From assembly GCF_004786035.1 (NCBI RefSeq), contig NZ_CP035088.1:6618833-6682832 (forward strand): 64,000 bases of DNA, read 5' to 3'. The notes beneath the pieces are model-generated. The model was given only the letters and a program-made list of their open reading frames with translations, ran no database searches and was not told the origin of the DNA. This document shows, in pieces, positions 27,299 through 36,791 of this stretch. A program made the position numbers and the translations under genes. This DNA is from Pseudomonas viciae (GTDB lineage Bacteria; Pseudomonadota; Gammaproteobacteria; Pseudomonadales; Pseudomonadaceae). Each line of letters starts with the position of its first letter. The first letter of the stretch is position 1.

Positions 27299-27323
27299 CG
27301 TTATATGTCGTTACCTTATAACG
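27299..27323. promoter_or_regulatory. Operator-like inverted repeat in the SPFH/lpd divergent gap
   Basis: CGTTATA and TATAACG arms are separated by 11 bases, with an additional CGTTA in between that forms a 10-base-spaced direct repeat. It lies 61 bases upstream of the first SPFH gene. I cannot name the regulator. Confidence 0.45.
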
Positions 27324-27459
27324 ATTACTGTGAAATTTCTGTTTTGAATTCTTCATGACGCCCCCTGCGCCTACCCCTTGACTAAAGCCTTGACCTAAAT
27401 CTTCGGGAACGCTCATATTACGCTCATAATTTTTTATCTGGCCAAGCGGGAGAACAGCG

Positions 27460-28860
27460 ATGAGCAACTATGACGTAATCATTCTGGGCGGCGGGCCCGG
27501 CGGCTATAACGCGGCGATTCGCGCCGGGCAGCTGGGGTTGAAGGCCGCCTGTGTCGAAGGCCGTGCGACCCTGGGTGGCACCTGCCTGAACGTCGGCTGC
27601 ATGCCCTCCAAAGCGTTGCTCCATGCCTCGGAATTATACGAAGCAGCCATGGGGGCAGAGTTCGCCAACTTGGGCATCGACGTCAAACCCAGCCTCAACC
27701 TTGCGCAAATGATGAAGCAGAAAGACGAAAGCGTGGCGGGCCTGACCAAGGGCATCGAGTTTCTGTTCCGCAAGAACAAAGTCGACTGGATCAAGGGCTG
27801 GGGCCACATCGACGGGCCGGGCAAAGTGACCGTCACCGGCGAAGACGGCGGCAAGACCGAACTGAGTGCCAAGGACATCGTCATCGCCACCGGCTCCGAA
27901 CCCACACCGCTGCCAGGTGTCGAGATTGATAACCAGCGCATCCTGGACTCCACCGGCGCATTGTCCCTGAGTGAAGTGCCCCGGCATCTGGTGGTGATTG
28001 GCGCAGGCGTCATCGGCCTGGAGCTGGGTTCGGTCTGGCGGCGCCTGGGCGCCGAGGTGACGGTGGTGGAATACCTTGATCGCATCTGCCCGGGCGGGGA
28101 TGGCGAGGCCGGCAAAACCCTGCAGCGAGCCCTGGGAAAACAGGGCATCCAATTCAAGCTGAGTTCCAAAGTCACGGGCGCCGTTTCGTCGGCCAGCGGT
28201 GTGCAATTGCAGATTGAACCCGCGGCGGGCGGCGAAGCGCTGACCCTGGACGCCGATTACGTGCTGGTCGCCATTGGCCGGCGGCCCTATACCCGAGGGC
28301 TGGGTCTGGAGAACGTCGGGCTGAGCACCGATAAACGCGGCCTGCTGGCCAACCAAGGCCATCGCACCGAAGCGCCCGGCATTTGGGTGATCGGCGACGT
28401 GACGTCCGGGCCGATGCTGGCCCACAAAGCCGAAGACGAAGCCATGGCCTGCATCGAACAGATCGCCGGCAAGGCCGCCGAGGTCAACTACGCGCTGATC
28501 CCCAGCGTCATCTACACCCGTCCGGAACTGGCCAGCGTCGGCAAGACCGAAGAACAACTCAAGGCTGAAGGCCGCGCCTACAAAGTTGGGAAGTTTCCAT
28601 TCACGGCCAACAGCCGGGCGAAGATCAACCACGAGACCGAGGGTTTCGCCAAAGTCCTGGCCGATGAGCGCACCGACGAAATCCTCGGGGTGCATCTTGT
28701 GGGCCAGAGCGTCAGTGAGATGATCGGCGAATACTGCGTGGCCATGGAATTCAGCGCCTCGGCCGAGGACATAGCCCTGACCTGCCATCCACACCCCACC
28801 CGTTCGGAGGCGTTGCGCCAGGCGGCGATGAACGTGGAGGGGATGGCGACACAGATGTAG
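27460..28860 (+). CDS. lpd: Dihydrolipoyl dehydrogenase
   Basis: FAD-dependent E3 enzyme that reoxidises dihydrolipoamide with NAD+ in 2-oxoacid dehydrogenase or glycine cleavage complexes. 466 residues. FAD-binding GGGPGGYNAAIRAGQLG is at the N-terminus, the redox disulfide is in GGTCLNVGCMPSK (about 38-50), the NAD motif is VIGAGVIGLELGS, the second FAD motif is GIWVIGDV, and the C-terminal catalytic His-Glu is in CHPHPTRSEA. It is a stand-alone gene, not linked to E1/E2 genes, and most resembles the orphan Lpd3-type pseudomonad paralogue. GCGGGAG precedes the start. Confidence 0.94.
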   Translation: MSNYDVIILGGGPGGYNAAIRAGQLGLKAACVEGRATLGGTCLNVGCMPSKALLHASELYEAAMGAEFANLGIDVKPSLNLAQMMKQKDESVAGLTKGIEFLFRKNKVDWIKGWGHIDGPGKVTVTGEDGGKTELSAKDIVIATGSEPTPLPGVEIDNQRILDSTGALSLSEVPRHLVVIGAGVIGLELGSVWRRLGAEVTVVEYLDRICPGGDGEAGKTLQRALGKQGIQFKLSSKVTGAVSSASGVQLQIEPAAGGEALTLDADYVLVAIGRRPYTRGLGLENVGLSTDKRGLLANQGHRTEAPGIWVIGDVTSGPMLAHKAEDEAMACIEQIAGKAAEVNYALIPSVIYTRPELASVGKTEEQLKAEGRAYKVGKFPFTANSRAKINHETEGFAKVLADERTDEILGVHLVGQSVSEMIGEYCVAMEFSASAEDIALTCHPHPTRSEALRQAAMNVEGMATQM

Positions 28861-28893
28861 AGGGTGTTCTCTATTGGCTAATCACACCTGACC

Positions 28894-28985
28894 CTGTGGG
28901 AGCGAGCTTGCTCGCGAAGACGGCAGCACATCCAACATCGAAGCAAGCTGACCCTGCGCCATCGCGAGCAAGCCCGCTCCCACAG
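28894..28985. repeat. REPIN 2
   Basis: Inverted pair: CTGTGGGAGCGAGCTTGCTC at the left and GAGCAAGCCCGCTCCCACAG at the right, 92 bases in total, between the convergent lpd and the 716-residue unknown gene. Confidence 0.9.
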
Positions 28986-28998
28986 TTACATCTTCAGC

Positions 28999-31149
28999 CT
29001 AGTTGGCAGCCATCCGTGCCTTGCGCTGGCGACGGCTGATCAACCCCAACACCACCGCTGCCACCAGCACCAAACCACCCACTTGCAGCCACCCCTTGTA
29101 AGGTCGCAGCGTCGAGCGAATCGGCTCCAGGGCCTGGGTGACGTAGCGTTTGTTCGCGGTGCGGAAATCCGGCTCCTGGCATTGATGACCGAAATCCCCG
29201 GCCCACTCCACGTAGGGGCCTTCCTTCACGTACCGCTGATACAACGCGCTTTGCTCTTCCAGGCTTGAGTTGTAACCGACCGCTTTGCACAGTACGGCCG
29301 CAAACGCCTGGCTGGTATGGGGCAAGTTATCTGCCGCCTGGCTGGCCAGCGCCGTGGCGACAAACCGATAGTGGTAACGCACGTCCGGTTGCGCGGCGCT
29401 GGCCTGCTGGCGTTGCACTTCACCTTCAGCCACCAGCGGCCCGATCTTCAGCTCAACGGGTTCCAGGCTATAGCTGCCCCCCAGGCTGGCGTAATCCGGC
29501 GCCATCTCGTAGCCGAGCAGTTCCATGCCCCATTTGCGGGCCATCCAGGACGCATTGAAATACGCCTCGGCCCGCCCGGTTGGCCACCACTTGGACTCGG
29601 CATCCTGGCGCAATTGTCCATAAGCACGGGCTTTATTCTGCAGGTCAGCGTTGTCGAAATACGCCGGAGCCTCATCGTAGCGCCCTTCCCTGAGCAAGCG
29701 ACGACCCAGCAGGTTGCGCAGGCTCGCGGCCACCGGCAGTGGCACGTAGTTGTCGCGATCTTGTTGGCTCAATGCCGGTGGCGCAGGGACTTGCGCGTCG
29801 ACGTATTGTTTCAGCTCATCCACCGTCAGCACACGCTCGGCAACCAAGGCAGCGTCGTACCAATAGTTGGCCTGGCCGCGATAAAGCTGATCGAAGGCTT
29901 GCAGGTAGTCACCCCGTTGCAAGGCCAGGATCGCACTTTCGCCTTCGACCCGGCACTTGGGCTGCACCGACTCGAAATCCCAATCCGGTGTACGTCGACT
30001 GCCCCAGGACTCATCCTTCGGAAACGCCTGGGCCGCTTTGGCATAAGCCGCCGCCGCGGCGACTTTGTCCCCGTCGCGCAGCGCCAGTTTGGCCCGCACC
30101 CACCAGGCCAAACCTGTGTCGGGGGCCTTCTCCACAAAGGCCTTGGCGCCGGTGTAATCGCCGTGCTGATAACTCACCGCCGCCAAACGGTCGGCATCTT
30201 CCAGGTTGCCCTGGGCGTTGGCTTGCAACAGCGTGAAGAGCCTTTTCTCACCCGACGGCTCCTCACCGTCCCACCAGCCGACGCGGCTGAGCAAATACGC
30301 GGTCACCAATCGCTGCACCGCCGGGGTTTTGAGCAATTGGCTCAAGCGTTCATCCGGCTGGATACTCAGGTCGCCCGCCAGTTGCAGCAACGAGCTGTAA
30401 CCGACCTGGGAGCCTTGCAGGGACTGAGTCGCATACAGTTCGACAGCGCTGTTCCAATCATCAACGGTATAGGCCACCCGGGCTTCTTCGCCGAGACTGG
30501 CGATACCCAGTTCCAGCGGATCGCTGAAGCCGGCAACGCTTAGCTCGCGGGCCTGGCGGAACGCTTCCCGAGCCTGCTGCTGCAACGCTGCGGGTTCGCC
30601 GCCACCGGCCTCGGTGCTCAGGGCAAACAAGGCCCGCCCCAGGGAATACGCGGCCCAGGTGCTACGCAACGGGCGCTGATCAGCCGGCAACGCCAGCAAC
30701 TGCTGGAACGATTCGGCTGCCCGCTGATGCTCACCGGCGTTAAAAGCCGCCGCGCCAATCGCGTACAGCCGCAGCTCGGCAGGCAGGTTGGCCGCTTCGG
30801 TGACAACCTGCTCGACATCGGTCAGCGCCCGCAAACGCTCCACCACCGCTTGCTGCGGCGGGGTCAGGCCAATCTGTTCAGCCTTGCTGCGTTGTTCGAC
30901 GTAAGAAGCCATATCGTCATAGCTGTAATCCGGGTTGCGCGTCGCATCGGTGGCCGGCTTGAGCCCGGCAATCGCTCGGCCGAGGCGGCTGACCTCGAAG
31001 CGGAAGCTGCCTTCGGGCAATTCGGACAGTGATTGCGCGCGGTTATCCAGCAGGCGCATCGGAAAATCCGGCCCGCAGGCCAGTGCCTGTCCCAGCGGCA
31101 GGCTGAGGCTCAGACAGAGCAGATGGCGAGGCCACTTACGGGTAGACAT
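28999..31149 (-). CDS. Large exported repeat-rich protein of unknown function
   Basis: 716 residues from the ATG at 31149, preceded by an ideal AGGAGG. Signal peptide MSTRKWPRHLLCLSLSLPLGQALA, mature N-terminus CGPDFPMRLLDNRAQ. The body is alpha-helical with TPR-like spacing (YAIGAAAFNAGEHQRAAESFQQLL, RAKLALRDGDKVAAAAAYAKAAQAF, GRRLLREGRYDEAPAYFDNA). One membrane helix lies near the C-terminus (LQVGGLVLVAAVVLGLI) followed by basic residues. This topology suggests a large periplasmic domain anchored in the inner membrane. I recognise no enzyme motif. The start overlaps the end of the DUF3142 gene by 14 bases, so the two are coupled and probably act together. Confidence 0.8.
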   Translation of the reverse strand: MSTRKWPRHLLCLSLSLPLGQALACGPDFPMRLLDNRAQSLSELPEGSFRFEVSRLGRAIAGLKPATDATRNPDYSYDDMASYVEQRSKAEQIGLTPPQQAVVERLRALTDVEQVVTEAANLPAELRLYAIGAAAFNAGEHQRAAESFQQLLALPADQRPLRSTWAAYSLGRALFALSTEAGGGEPAALQQQAREAFRQARELSVAGFSDPLELGIASLGEEARVAYTVDDWNSAVELYATQSLQGSQVGYSSLLQLAGDLSIQPDERLSQLLKTPAVQRLVTAYLLSRVGWWDGEEPSGEKRLFTLLQANAQGNLEDADRLAAVSYQHGDYTGAKAFVEKAPDTGLAWWVRAKLALRDGDKVAAAAAYAKAAQAFPKDESWGSRRTPDWDFESVQPKCRVEGESAILALQRGDYLQAFDQLYRGQANYWYDAALVAERVLTVDELKQYVDAQVPAPPALSQQDRDNYVPLPVAASLRNLLGRRLLREGRYDEAPAYFDNADLQNKARAYGQLRQDAESKWWPTGRAEAYFNASWMARKWGMELLGYEMAPDYASLGGSYSLEPVELKIGPLVAEGEVQRQQASAAQPDVRYHYRFVATALASQAADNLPHTSQAFAAVLCKAVGYNSSLEEQSALYQRYVKEGPYVEWAGDFGHQCQEPDFRTANKRYVTQALEPIRSTLRPYKGWLQVGGLVLVAAVVLGLISRRQRKARMAAN

Positions 31150-32329
31150 TGAAACCTCCTTGGTCAATTTTTGTACAGCGCGCCCAGCCGATTGCCCGCT
31201 GGGCACCGGCGGCCAGGCGGCCTTCCTGAATGCGGGTGAAGGTAAGCAGTCCAGGGGTTTGTTGCAACGTGTAACCAGCCAAGGCATCGACGCCGTCACA
31301 CGCGCCGACGGCAAGCGTCAGGCGCTGGGGCCAAGGGCTGTCAAGATTGCCCTGATTCATCAGTCGGATATCGTACAGACCTTCGTGTTCCCCCACCTGC
31401 AACGCCAGGCGACTGTCCAGGCTGTCACCCCGAGCGACAGCGCCGAGGGTGGTCAGGCTCCAGGCACGCCGGTCACCCGCCAACGGCAGACGAAACCAGA
31501 TCAACCCGGCCAGGTGTTTCGGTGGTTCGGTGCGCAGCTGCGCCGCAAGACCGGCCACTTGTTGCGGATCGGCCAACAGCTCGCGACGCTCGCCACCTCG
31601 ATCGATCGGCACTTCGCTCTCCACCACCGGCGCCCCGCTCTCCTGGGTCAGCAGCGCCACACCGTAGGCCGGCAGGGCCAGATAGAACGGCCGAGTGGTA
31701 ACGCCGCTCCAACGCTCAGCCCAGCGCCGGGCCTGCTCCGGATCGAACAGTCCCTGGCGCGGATCGCTCACCGCGTGAACCTGTAACACGCTACTGTCCA
31801 CCGTCTGCAACAGCCCCGGCAACGCGGGGCTGTCGAGCCAGGCCGGCAGCGCCGTGATGCTCAATCCCAGGGTGGCCGGCAAGGCCTGCCGCAGCCGGGC
31901 CAGAAATGCCCCGTAGGCCGGCAAGCGTGCGTTACCGGCGTCATGGTCGATTTCCACCCCCACCGGAGCCAGACCCTGGGCTTGCCAGTCACTCAACAGT
32001 TGCTGGATCTGCGTGATCACCTCGTCCTGGTCCAGGGATTTGAGCTGACCGTCCAGGCGAATCACGGCAATCAGCGGTCGACCATCCGCCTTGAGCATGA
32101 CCGAATCAATCCGCGCGCGGCTCCAGCCAGCCCCGGGAAAAGCCTGCAGTGCCAACACCCGCAGACGGGAAAAGTCGCCATGGCTCTGACGCAACGCCGG
32201 TTCGTGGGCCGGCGTCCATTGGCGTTGCCAGACATAGAGTTGTTGATCGAGGGATGGCATTGGCGGCTGTTCGCAGCCGCTCAAAAGCAACAAGGCGAGC
32301 GCCAGCGAGAGCCGGACAAGAAAAGTCAT
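31136..32329 (-). CDS. DUF3142 lipoprotein
   Basis: 397 residues with a lipobox (MTFLVRLSLALALLLLSGCEQ, Cys near 19). The body matches DUF3142: LYVWQRQWTPAHEPAL, LLSDWQAQGLAPVGVEIDHDAGNARLPAYGAFLARLRQALP and FYLALPAYGVALL, resembling a glycoside-hydrolase-like TIM barrel. The function is not established. It is the first gene of a two-gene operon with the large repeat-rich protein, overlapping by 14 bases, and both are exported. A REPIN lies upstream. Confidence 0.83.
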   Translation of the reverse strand: MTFLVRLSLALALLLLSGCEQPPMPSLDQQLYVWQRQWTPAHEPALRQSHGDFSRLRVLALQAFPGAGWSRARIDSVMLKADGRPLIAVIRLDGQLKSLDQDEVITQIQQLLSDWQAQGLAPVGVEIDHDAGNARLPAYGAFLARLRQALPATLGLSITALPAWLDSPALPGLLQTVDSSVLQVHAVSDPRQGLFDPEQARRWAERWSGVTTRPFYLALPAYGVALLTQESGAPVVESEVPIDRGGERRELLADPQQVAGLAAQLRTEPPKHLAGLIWFRLPLAGDRRAWSLTTLGAVARGDSLDSRLALQVGEHEGLYDIRLMNQGNLDSPWPQRLTLAVGACDGVDALAGYTLQQTPGLLTFTRIQEGRLAAGAQRAIGWARCTKIDQGGFNVYP

Positions 32330-32379
32330 GAAACCTCACCACCCCGTAAAAGCTTCGCAGATTAACGCGTTGCACATGA

Positions 32380-32470
32380 CTGTGGGAGCGAGCTTGCTCG
32401 CGATAGCTTTGGATCAGCAGCATCTTTGCTGACTGATACAGCGCTTTCGCGAGCAAGCCCGCTCCCACAG
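32380..32470. repeat. REPIN 3
   Basis: Inverted pair CTGTGGGAGCGAGCTTGCTC ... GAGCAAGCCCGCTCCCACAG, 91 bases, upstream of the DUF3142 gene and after the GST gene. Confidence 0.9.
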
Positions 32471-32525
32471 GGTGGAGAACTTCAGGTTATTGGCCGATGG
32501 TCATCAAGACCTCAGCTGCATCTGC

Positions 32526-33152
32526 TCAGGCGGATCTTTGCAGGCCGACAGCGGTACGCGGCATGCCCACGAACCCTGGCAAGGCTTCGATTCGCGCCAA
32601 CCAGGCGCGCACATGAACGTAGTCCTCCAGCGACACGTTGCCCTCCGGTGCATGGGCGATGTAGCTGTAGCCCGCGACGTCGGCAATCGTCGCAGCGTCG
32701 CCTGCCAGATAAGCACGGTTGCTCAATTCTTGATCAATGACTTTCAACAGGCTGTGGGAGCGGGCAATCACGTCCTCGGCGTTGTAGGGCGCGCCGAACA
32801 CGGTGATCAGTCGCGCCGTGGCCGGCCCCGAGTGGATCGGCCCAGCCGCCACCGACAACCAGCGCTGCACCTGGGCGGCACCGATCGGATCGGTTGGCAG
32901 CCAGCGGCCCTTGCCATATTTGTGCGCCAAGTACACCAGGATGGCGTTGGAGTCGGCCAGCACCAGACCGTCATCGTCAATCACCGGCACTTGGCCAAAC
33001 GCATTGAGGGCAAGAAAATCCGCCTGTTTGTGCGCGCCTTTGGCCAGGTCGACGAAGACCATTTCGACAGGCAGTTCGAGCAACGAAAGCATCAGTTGGA
33101 CACGGTGTGCATGGCCAGAAAGCGGGAAGTGGTAGAGCTTGATAGGGTTCAT
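32526..33152 (-). CDS. Glutathione S-transferase
   Basis: 208-residue cytosolic GST. The ATG at 33152 follows CGGAG; upstream in-frame sequence is not family-like. The thioredoxin-fold N-domain ([25 protein letters not shown]) has a Ser in the SGHAHR glutathione site, then [21 protein letters not shown], where the cis-Pro VPV and the DSNAI motif contact glutathione. The all-helical C-domain contains [17 protein letters not shown], the usual N-capping motif. The substrate is unknown. It is back to back with the LysR gene only in the sense of shared strand; no coupling is visible. Confidence 0.92.
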   Translation of the reverse strand: MNPIKLYHFPLSGHAHRVQLMLSLLELPVEMVFVDLAKGAHKQADFLALNAFGQVPVIDDDGLVLADSNAILVYLAHKYGKGRWLPTDPIGAAQVQRWLSVAAGPIHSGPATARLITVFGAPYNAEDVIARSHSLLKVIDQELSNRAYLAGDAATIADVAGYSYIAHAPEGNVSLEDYVHVRAWLARIEALPGFVGMPRTAVGLQRSA

Positions 33153-33277
33153 GGTCGACTCCGCTGGAAATGACGCCATTAGCAGAACGGCGTCGATGGA
33201 GTCATCCTCCTCTCTAGCTGAAAACAAGAGAATCACCCACAAGTGCAATCCATTGTTTCATCCAGCGCAACAATTCC

Positions 33278-34180
33278 TCAGCTGCTCAAAGCCGGATGTT
33301 CGCGTAATGCGCGGACGGTGAAATCGACAAAACTGCGAACCCGCGCCGGCGCATTGCGCCCACCCTGATAGACCACATGGATCGGTAGAGGCGGCAGTTC
33401 GAAATCCGCCAGGACGATTTCCAACTCACCGGCAGCGACATTGCTCGCCACTTGATAAGCCAGGATTCGTGTCATTCCCAGCCCTTGGCAGGCGGCGGTG
33501 ATCGCGGCCTGGTTGGCCGTCACCACCAGGCGTGGCACAGGCCGGACCGCCAACGGCTGGCCTGCCTCGACGAAGGTCCAGCTTTTGATCTGGCCGATGG
33601 CCGATGACGCCACCACCGGCATTCGTTCCAGATCCTGCGGATGCTTGGGCCGGCCGTGGCGTGCGAAAAAACCAGGGGAGCCGCAGACCACCCGCCGCAC
33701 CTCACCCACGCGGACGGCGTGCTGGTTGCTGTCTGGCAACTCGCCAATGCGCACCGCAACGTCGATGCCCTCCTCGACCATGCTGACTGTACGATCGAGC
33801 AGCAAGGCGTTGATGCTGACCTCGGGAAACTGCTGCAGGTAATCGACCAGCACCGGTGTGACGAACAACTGACCGAACAGCACCGGCGCCGTAATCGTCA
33901 GTTGCCCTCGAGGTTGGACGTGGCTGCCGGCCGCCGAATCCTCGGCTTCCTGCAAATCGGAAAGGATCCGCCGACTGTCCTCGAGAAAGCGCTGGCCGGC
34001 TTCGCTCAGGTACACGTTGCGCGTGGTACGTACCAGCAACGGCGTACCGATACGTTGCTCCAACCCCGCCACGGCTCGCGTGACGCTGGCCGCCGACAGG
34101 CCGAGGCGCCGCGCCGCCGCTGAAAACCCCGACTCCTGAGCCACGGCGACAAAAACCTGCATTTCCTGAAACCTGTCCAT
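33278..34180 (-). CDS. LysR-family transcriptional regulator
   Basis: 300 residues. N-terminal winged helix-turn-helix MDRFQEMQVFVAVAQESGFSAAARRLGLSAASVTRAVAGLEQ..., then a LysR substrate-binding domain (GQLTITAPVLFGQLFVTPVLVDYLQQFPEVSINALLLDR), of the CrgA/DsdC-like subgroup that often regulates neighbouring genes. The ATG at 34180 follows GGGGGA. The target may be the downstream GST gene (125 bases apart, same strand) or genes elsewhere. No LysR box assigned. Confidence 0.92.
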   Translation of the reverse strand: MDRFQEMQVFVAVAQESGFSAAARRLGLSAASVTRAVAGLEQRIGTPLLVRTTRNVYLSEAGQRFLEDSRRILSDLQEAEDSAAGSHVQPRGQLTITAPVLFGQLFVTPVLVDYLQQFPEVSINALLLDRTVSMVEEGIDVAVRIGELPDSNQHAVRVGEVRRVVCGSPGFFARHGRPKHPQDLERMPVVASSAIGQIKSWTFVEAGQPLAVRPVPRLVVTANQAAITAACQGLGMTRILAYQVASNVAAGELEIVLADFELPPLPIHVVYQGGRNAPARVRSFVDFTVRALREHPALSS

Positions 34181-34513
34181 CCATCCCCCGATGAGAAATC
34201 CTGATACAAGTTTTCTGCGCGTCTCAAAGCCGCGCCATACGGCCGCTGTAGAGGCCTGAACCAGTGAACCACAGCGCAGCGCAGCCGAACACCGGGACAT
34301 GGACCCGGCCGTTGGCGGCTGCGCTTGTTACCATCCATTTTTGTGACAGTTTAATGACTGCGAGAAAACCCTTGTGGGAGCGGGCTTGCCCGCGAAGGTG
34401 GTGTATCAGCCGGTGATGATGCTGACTGACATGCCGCCTTCGCGAGCAAGCCCGGTCCCACAGGGTTATGTGTGTTGTTCAATGGATTGGCTTCAACCTA
34501 AAGGCCTGTATTT
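34181..34513. other. 333-base gap between LysR gene and LtaS-like gene
   Basis: Divergent intergenic region. It holds REPIN 4 (34373-34463) and presumably both promoters. No further gene or structured element was seen. Confidence 0.7.
34373..34463. repeat. REPIN 4
   Basis: Inverted pair with left arm TGTGGGAGCGGGCTTGCCCGC and right arm GAGCAAGCCCGGTCCCACA; the right arm has one G-for-C change (GGTCCCACA). Confidence 0.88.
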
Positions 34514-36724
34514 GTGAACGTTTACCGCCATTTAAACCATCCCCTCGCTTCCCTTATCGCCCTGGCCGGATGCGTATTACTGATCCCGATGCTGCTGCGT
34601 CTGGTGCTGGGCTGGTCCGATCCGCAAGGCTATCTGTCGGATCTGGGCATCGGTGGGTTACTGATCGCGTTGCTTTACCGTCGTCCCTGGTGGCTCGCGC
34701 TACCTGTAATGCTGGCCTGGAGTGCGCTGACGCTGGCCAGTATCGAGTTGGTCAGCGCTGTCGGGCGAATGCCCAGCCCCTCGGATGTGCATTACCTGAT
34801 CGACCCGCAGTTCGTTGAAAATTCCACCAGCGGCGGCTTCGCCCATCCCTGGCTGGCCGCAATCCAGTTGATCGCGCTGGCATTCTGGCTGATGGTCCAA
34901 TGGACCAGCCGTCCGCGCCTGGCACCACGCCTGCCTCGCCACGCCTGGACGTTGCCGGTGTTGCTCTTGCTGGTGCACAGCGCCGTGCAATCCTGGCGGC
35001 CCAGTGAGGCGGACCAATGGAATCTGTTCAACCTGCCCCATCAACTCGTCACGGCGGGTATCGTGGCTGGCCAGGAACAGGCCCAGCAATGGCTCGAAGG
35101 CGATGTCGTGGAGCCGGTCCCGCCCATGCAGGGCCTTACCCGGCTGGACCTGGAGGGACAAAAACTGCTGGCCGCGCCGGGCCGCGCGCGCAACGTCCTG
35201 GTCATCGCCCTCGAAGGCATTCCTGGCGCCTACCTGAGCGCCAACCGCCAGGCCTTGAACAGCCGCTACCAAGAAAACCTGATGCCGCACCTCAGTGCCT
35301 GGGCCGAGCGCGGCATGAACACACCCGATTACGTCCTGCACAGTCACCAGACCATCCGCGGCCTGTACGCGATGCTGTGTGGCGACTACGACAAGCTCAA
35401 CGATGGCACGCCCAAAGGCGTCGAAATGCTCAACCAGACCCAGCGCAACCAGGCGTGCCTGCCGGCCCAGTTGCGCCAGAACGGCTTCTCCACCCACTTC
35501 CTCCAAGGTGCGGGCCTGCGGTTCATGGCCAAGGACCGGATCATGCCGCACATTGGCTTCGACACGACCCTGGGCATGGACTGGTTCACCCGACCGGCCT
35601 ACCTGGAATTCCCCTGGGGCAAGGACGACAAGACCTTCTTCGAAGGCGCCCTGGACTACGTCGGGCAGCTGCAACAGGCAGACAAGCCCTGGATGCTCAC
35701 CCTGCTGACCGTGGGTACCCACCAGCCGTACTCCGCGCCGGATGACTACTTGCAACGCTACGACACCGCCAAGCAGGCCGCCGTGGGTTACCTGGACGAC
35801 GCGCTGGAGAGTTTCCTGACGGGCCTGGAACGCCAGGGCATTCTGGAAAACACCCTGGTGGTCATCACCTCGGATGAGTCCCATGGCATCGACGATGTGC
35901 GCCTGGCGTCGTCCTGGGGGTTCAATTTGACGCTGGCGCCGGAACCATTACCGAGGATCAAGTCAGGGACCTACGGCCATGTCGACCTGACCGCCTCGAT
36001 CCTCGATTACTTCGGCTTCGCGGTGCCCACGTCGTTGTCCGGTCGCTCGCTGTTCCGGGACTACCCGACAGGCCGGGAAATCATGTCGTTCACCAACGGC
36101 AAGCTGCGCTACCACGACGGCAAGGGCACATTCACCGAGTGCGATTTCCTGCAGAACTGCCGCTACTACAGCAGCCCAGGCTTCATCGCCGACCGTGCCA
36201 GCTACGGCGGACAATACAGCGGCCAGCGAGCCCGACTGATCAGCGCCCGGGCCACGGCCCTCGACCAGACCCTGCTACACACGCCCCTGAACCAGCATTA
36301 TCAGTTTGGCAGCGCCGATAAAATCCCACTGCCAGCCCAGGTCACCAATGACTGGACCGACAACCTGATCGGCGCTCAATACCTGGAAATGCCCAAGGGC
36401 TCACAGACCCGCGTCAGCCTGACCATCCGCGCCGTGGAGGCAGACCATGCCGCCTATATTTCCCTCAAGGCCAAGGAGTTCGAGCAGGATGTGCCGATGG
36501 ACCTGCCCACAGACGTGGCGGTAACCCCCGGGCAGCCACTGGTGATGAACATCCGTTTCGACAACCCGCAACCGCGCAAGGCGTTTTCCTTTCATTTGCT
36601 TGGTCACGGAGTGGGCGCCGTCGAGATCAGCGACTTCAGCGTCGTGACCGAACTGCCGGACCAGACCGACCAGCCGGAATACCTGGACGACATGCAGGAC
36701 GACAGCGAGGCCCAGTCCAGCTAA
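34514..36724 (+). CDS. LtaS/OpgB-like phosphoglycerol transferase family protein
   Basis: 736 residues, GTG start with AAGG upstream. Four or five N-terminal membrane helices (to about residue 160) precede an extracytoplasmic sulfatase-fold domain (about 225-520). Catalytic-site elements of the LtaS family are visible: VLVIALEG (metal-binding Glu), SHQTIRGLYAMLCGDY (nucleophile Thr) and ITSDESHG (metal-binding Asp and His). About 190 more residues of beta-rich sequence follow the catalytic domain. In Gram-negatives such enzymes transfer phosphoglycerol or phosphoethanolamine to envelope glycans or lipids; the acceptor here is unknown. Confidence 0.88.
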   Translation: MNVYRHLNHPLASLIALAGCVLLIPMLLRLVLGWSDPQGYLSDLGIGGLLIALLYRRPWWLALPVMLAWSALTLASIELVSAVGRMPSPSDVHYLIDPQFVENSTSGGFAHPWLAAIQLIALAFWLMVQWTSRPRLAPRLPRHAWTLPVLLLLVHSAVQSWRPSEADQWNLFNLPHQLVTAGIVAGQEQAQQWLEGDVVEPVPPMQGLTRLDLEGQKLLAAPGRARNVLVIALEGIPGAYLSANRQALNSRYQENLMPHLSAWAERGMNTPDYVLHSHQTIRGLYAMLCGDYDKLNDGTPKGVEMLNQTQRNQACLPAQLRQNGFSTHFLQGAGLRFMAKDRIMPHIGFDTTLGMDWFTRPAYLEFPWGKDDKTFFEGALDYVGQLQQADKPWMLTLLTVGTHQPYSAPDDYLQRYDTAKQAAVGYLDDALESFLTGLERQGILENTLVVITSDESHGIDDVRLASSWGFNLTLAPEPLPRIKSGTYGHVDLTASILDYFGFAVPTSLSGRSLFRDYPTGREIMSFTNGKLRYHDGKGTFTECDFLQNCRYYSSPGFIADRASYGGQYSGQRARLISARATALDQTLLHTPLNQHYQFGSADKIPLPAQVTNDWTDNLIGAQYLEMPKGSQTRVSLTIRAVEADHAAYISLKAKEFEQDVPMDLPTDVAVTPGQPLVMNIRFDNPQPRKAFSFHLLGHGVGAVEISDFSVVTELPDQTDQPEYLDDMQDDSEAQSS

Positions 36725-36728
36725 ACGA

Positions 36729-36766
36729 AAAACGCGCAGTCGCTGGATACGGCTGCGCGTTTTATC
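36729..36766. terminator. Bidirectional terminator between LtaS-like and Nudix genes
   Basis: Stem AAAACGCGCAG / CTGCGCGTTTT with a 13-base loop. It serves the plus-strand LtaS-like gene, and by its A/T flanks may also serve the convergent Nudix gene. Confidence 0.85.
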
Positions 36767-36791
36767 CGCTCAGGGCCTGGATCGCCGGTGG

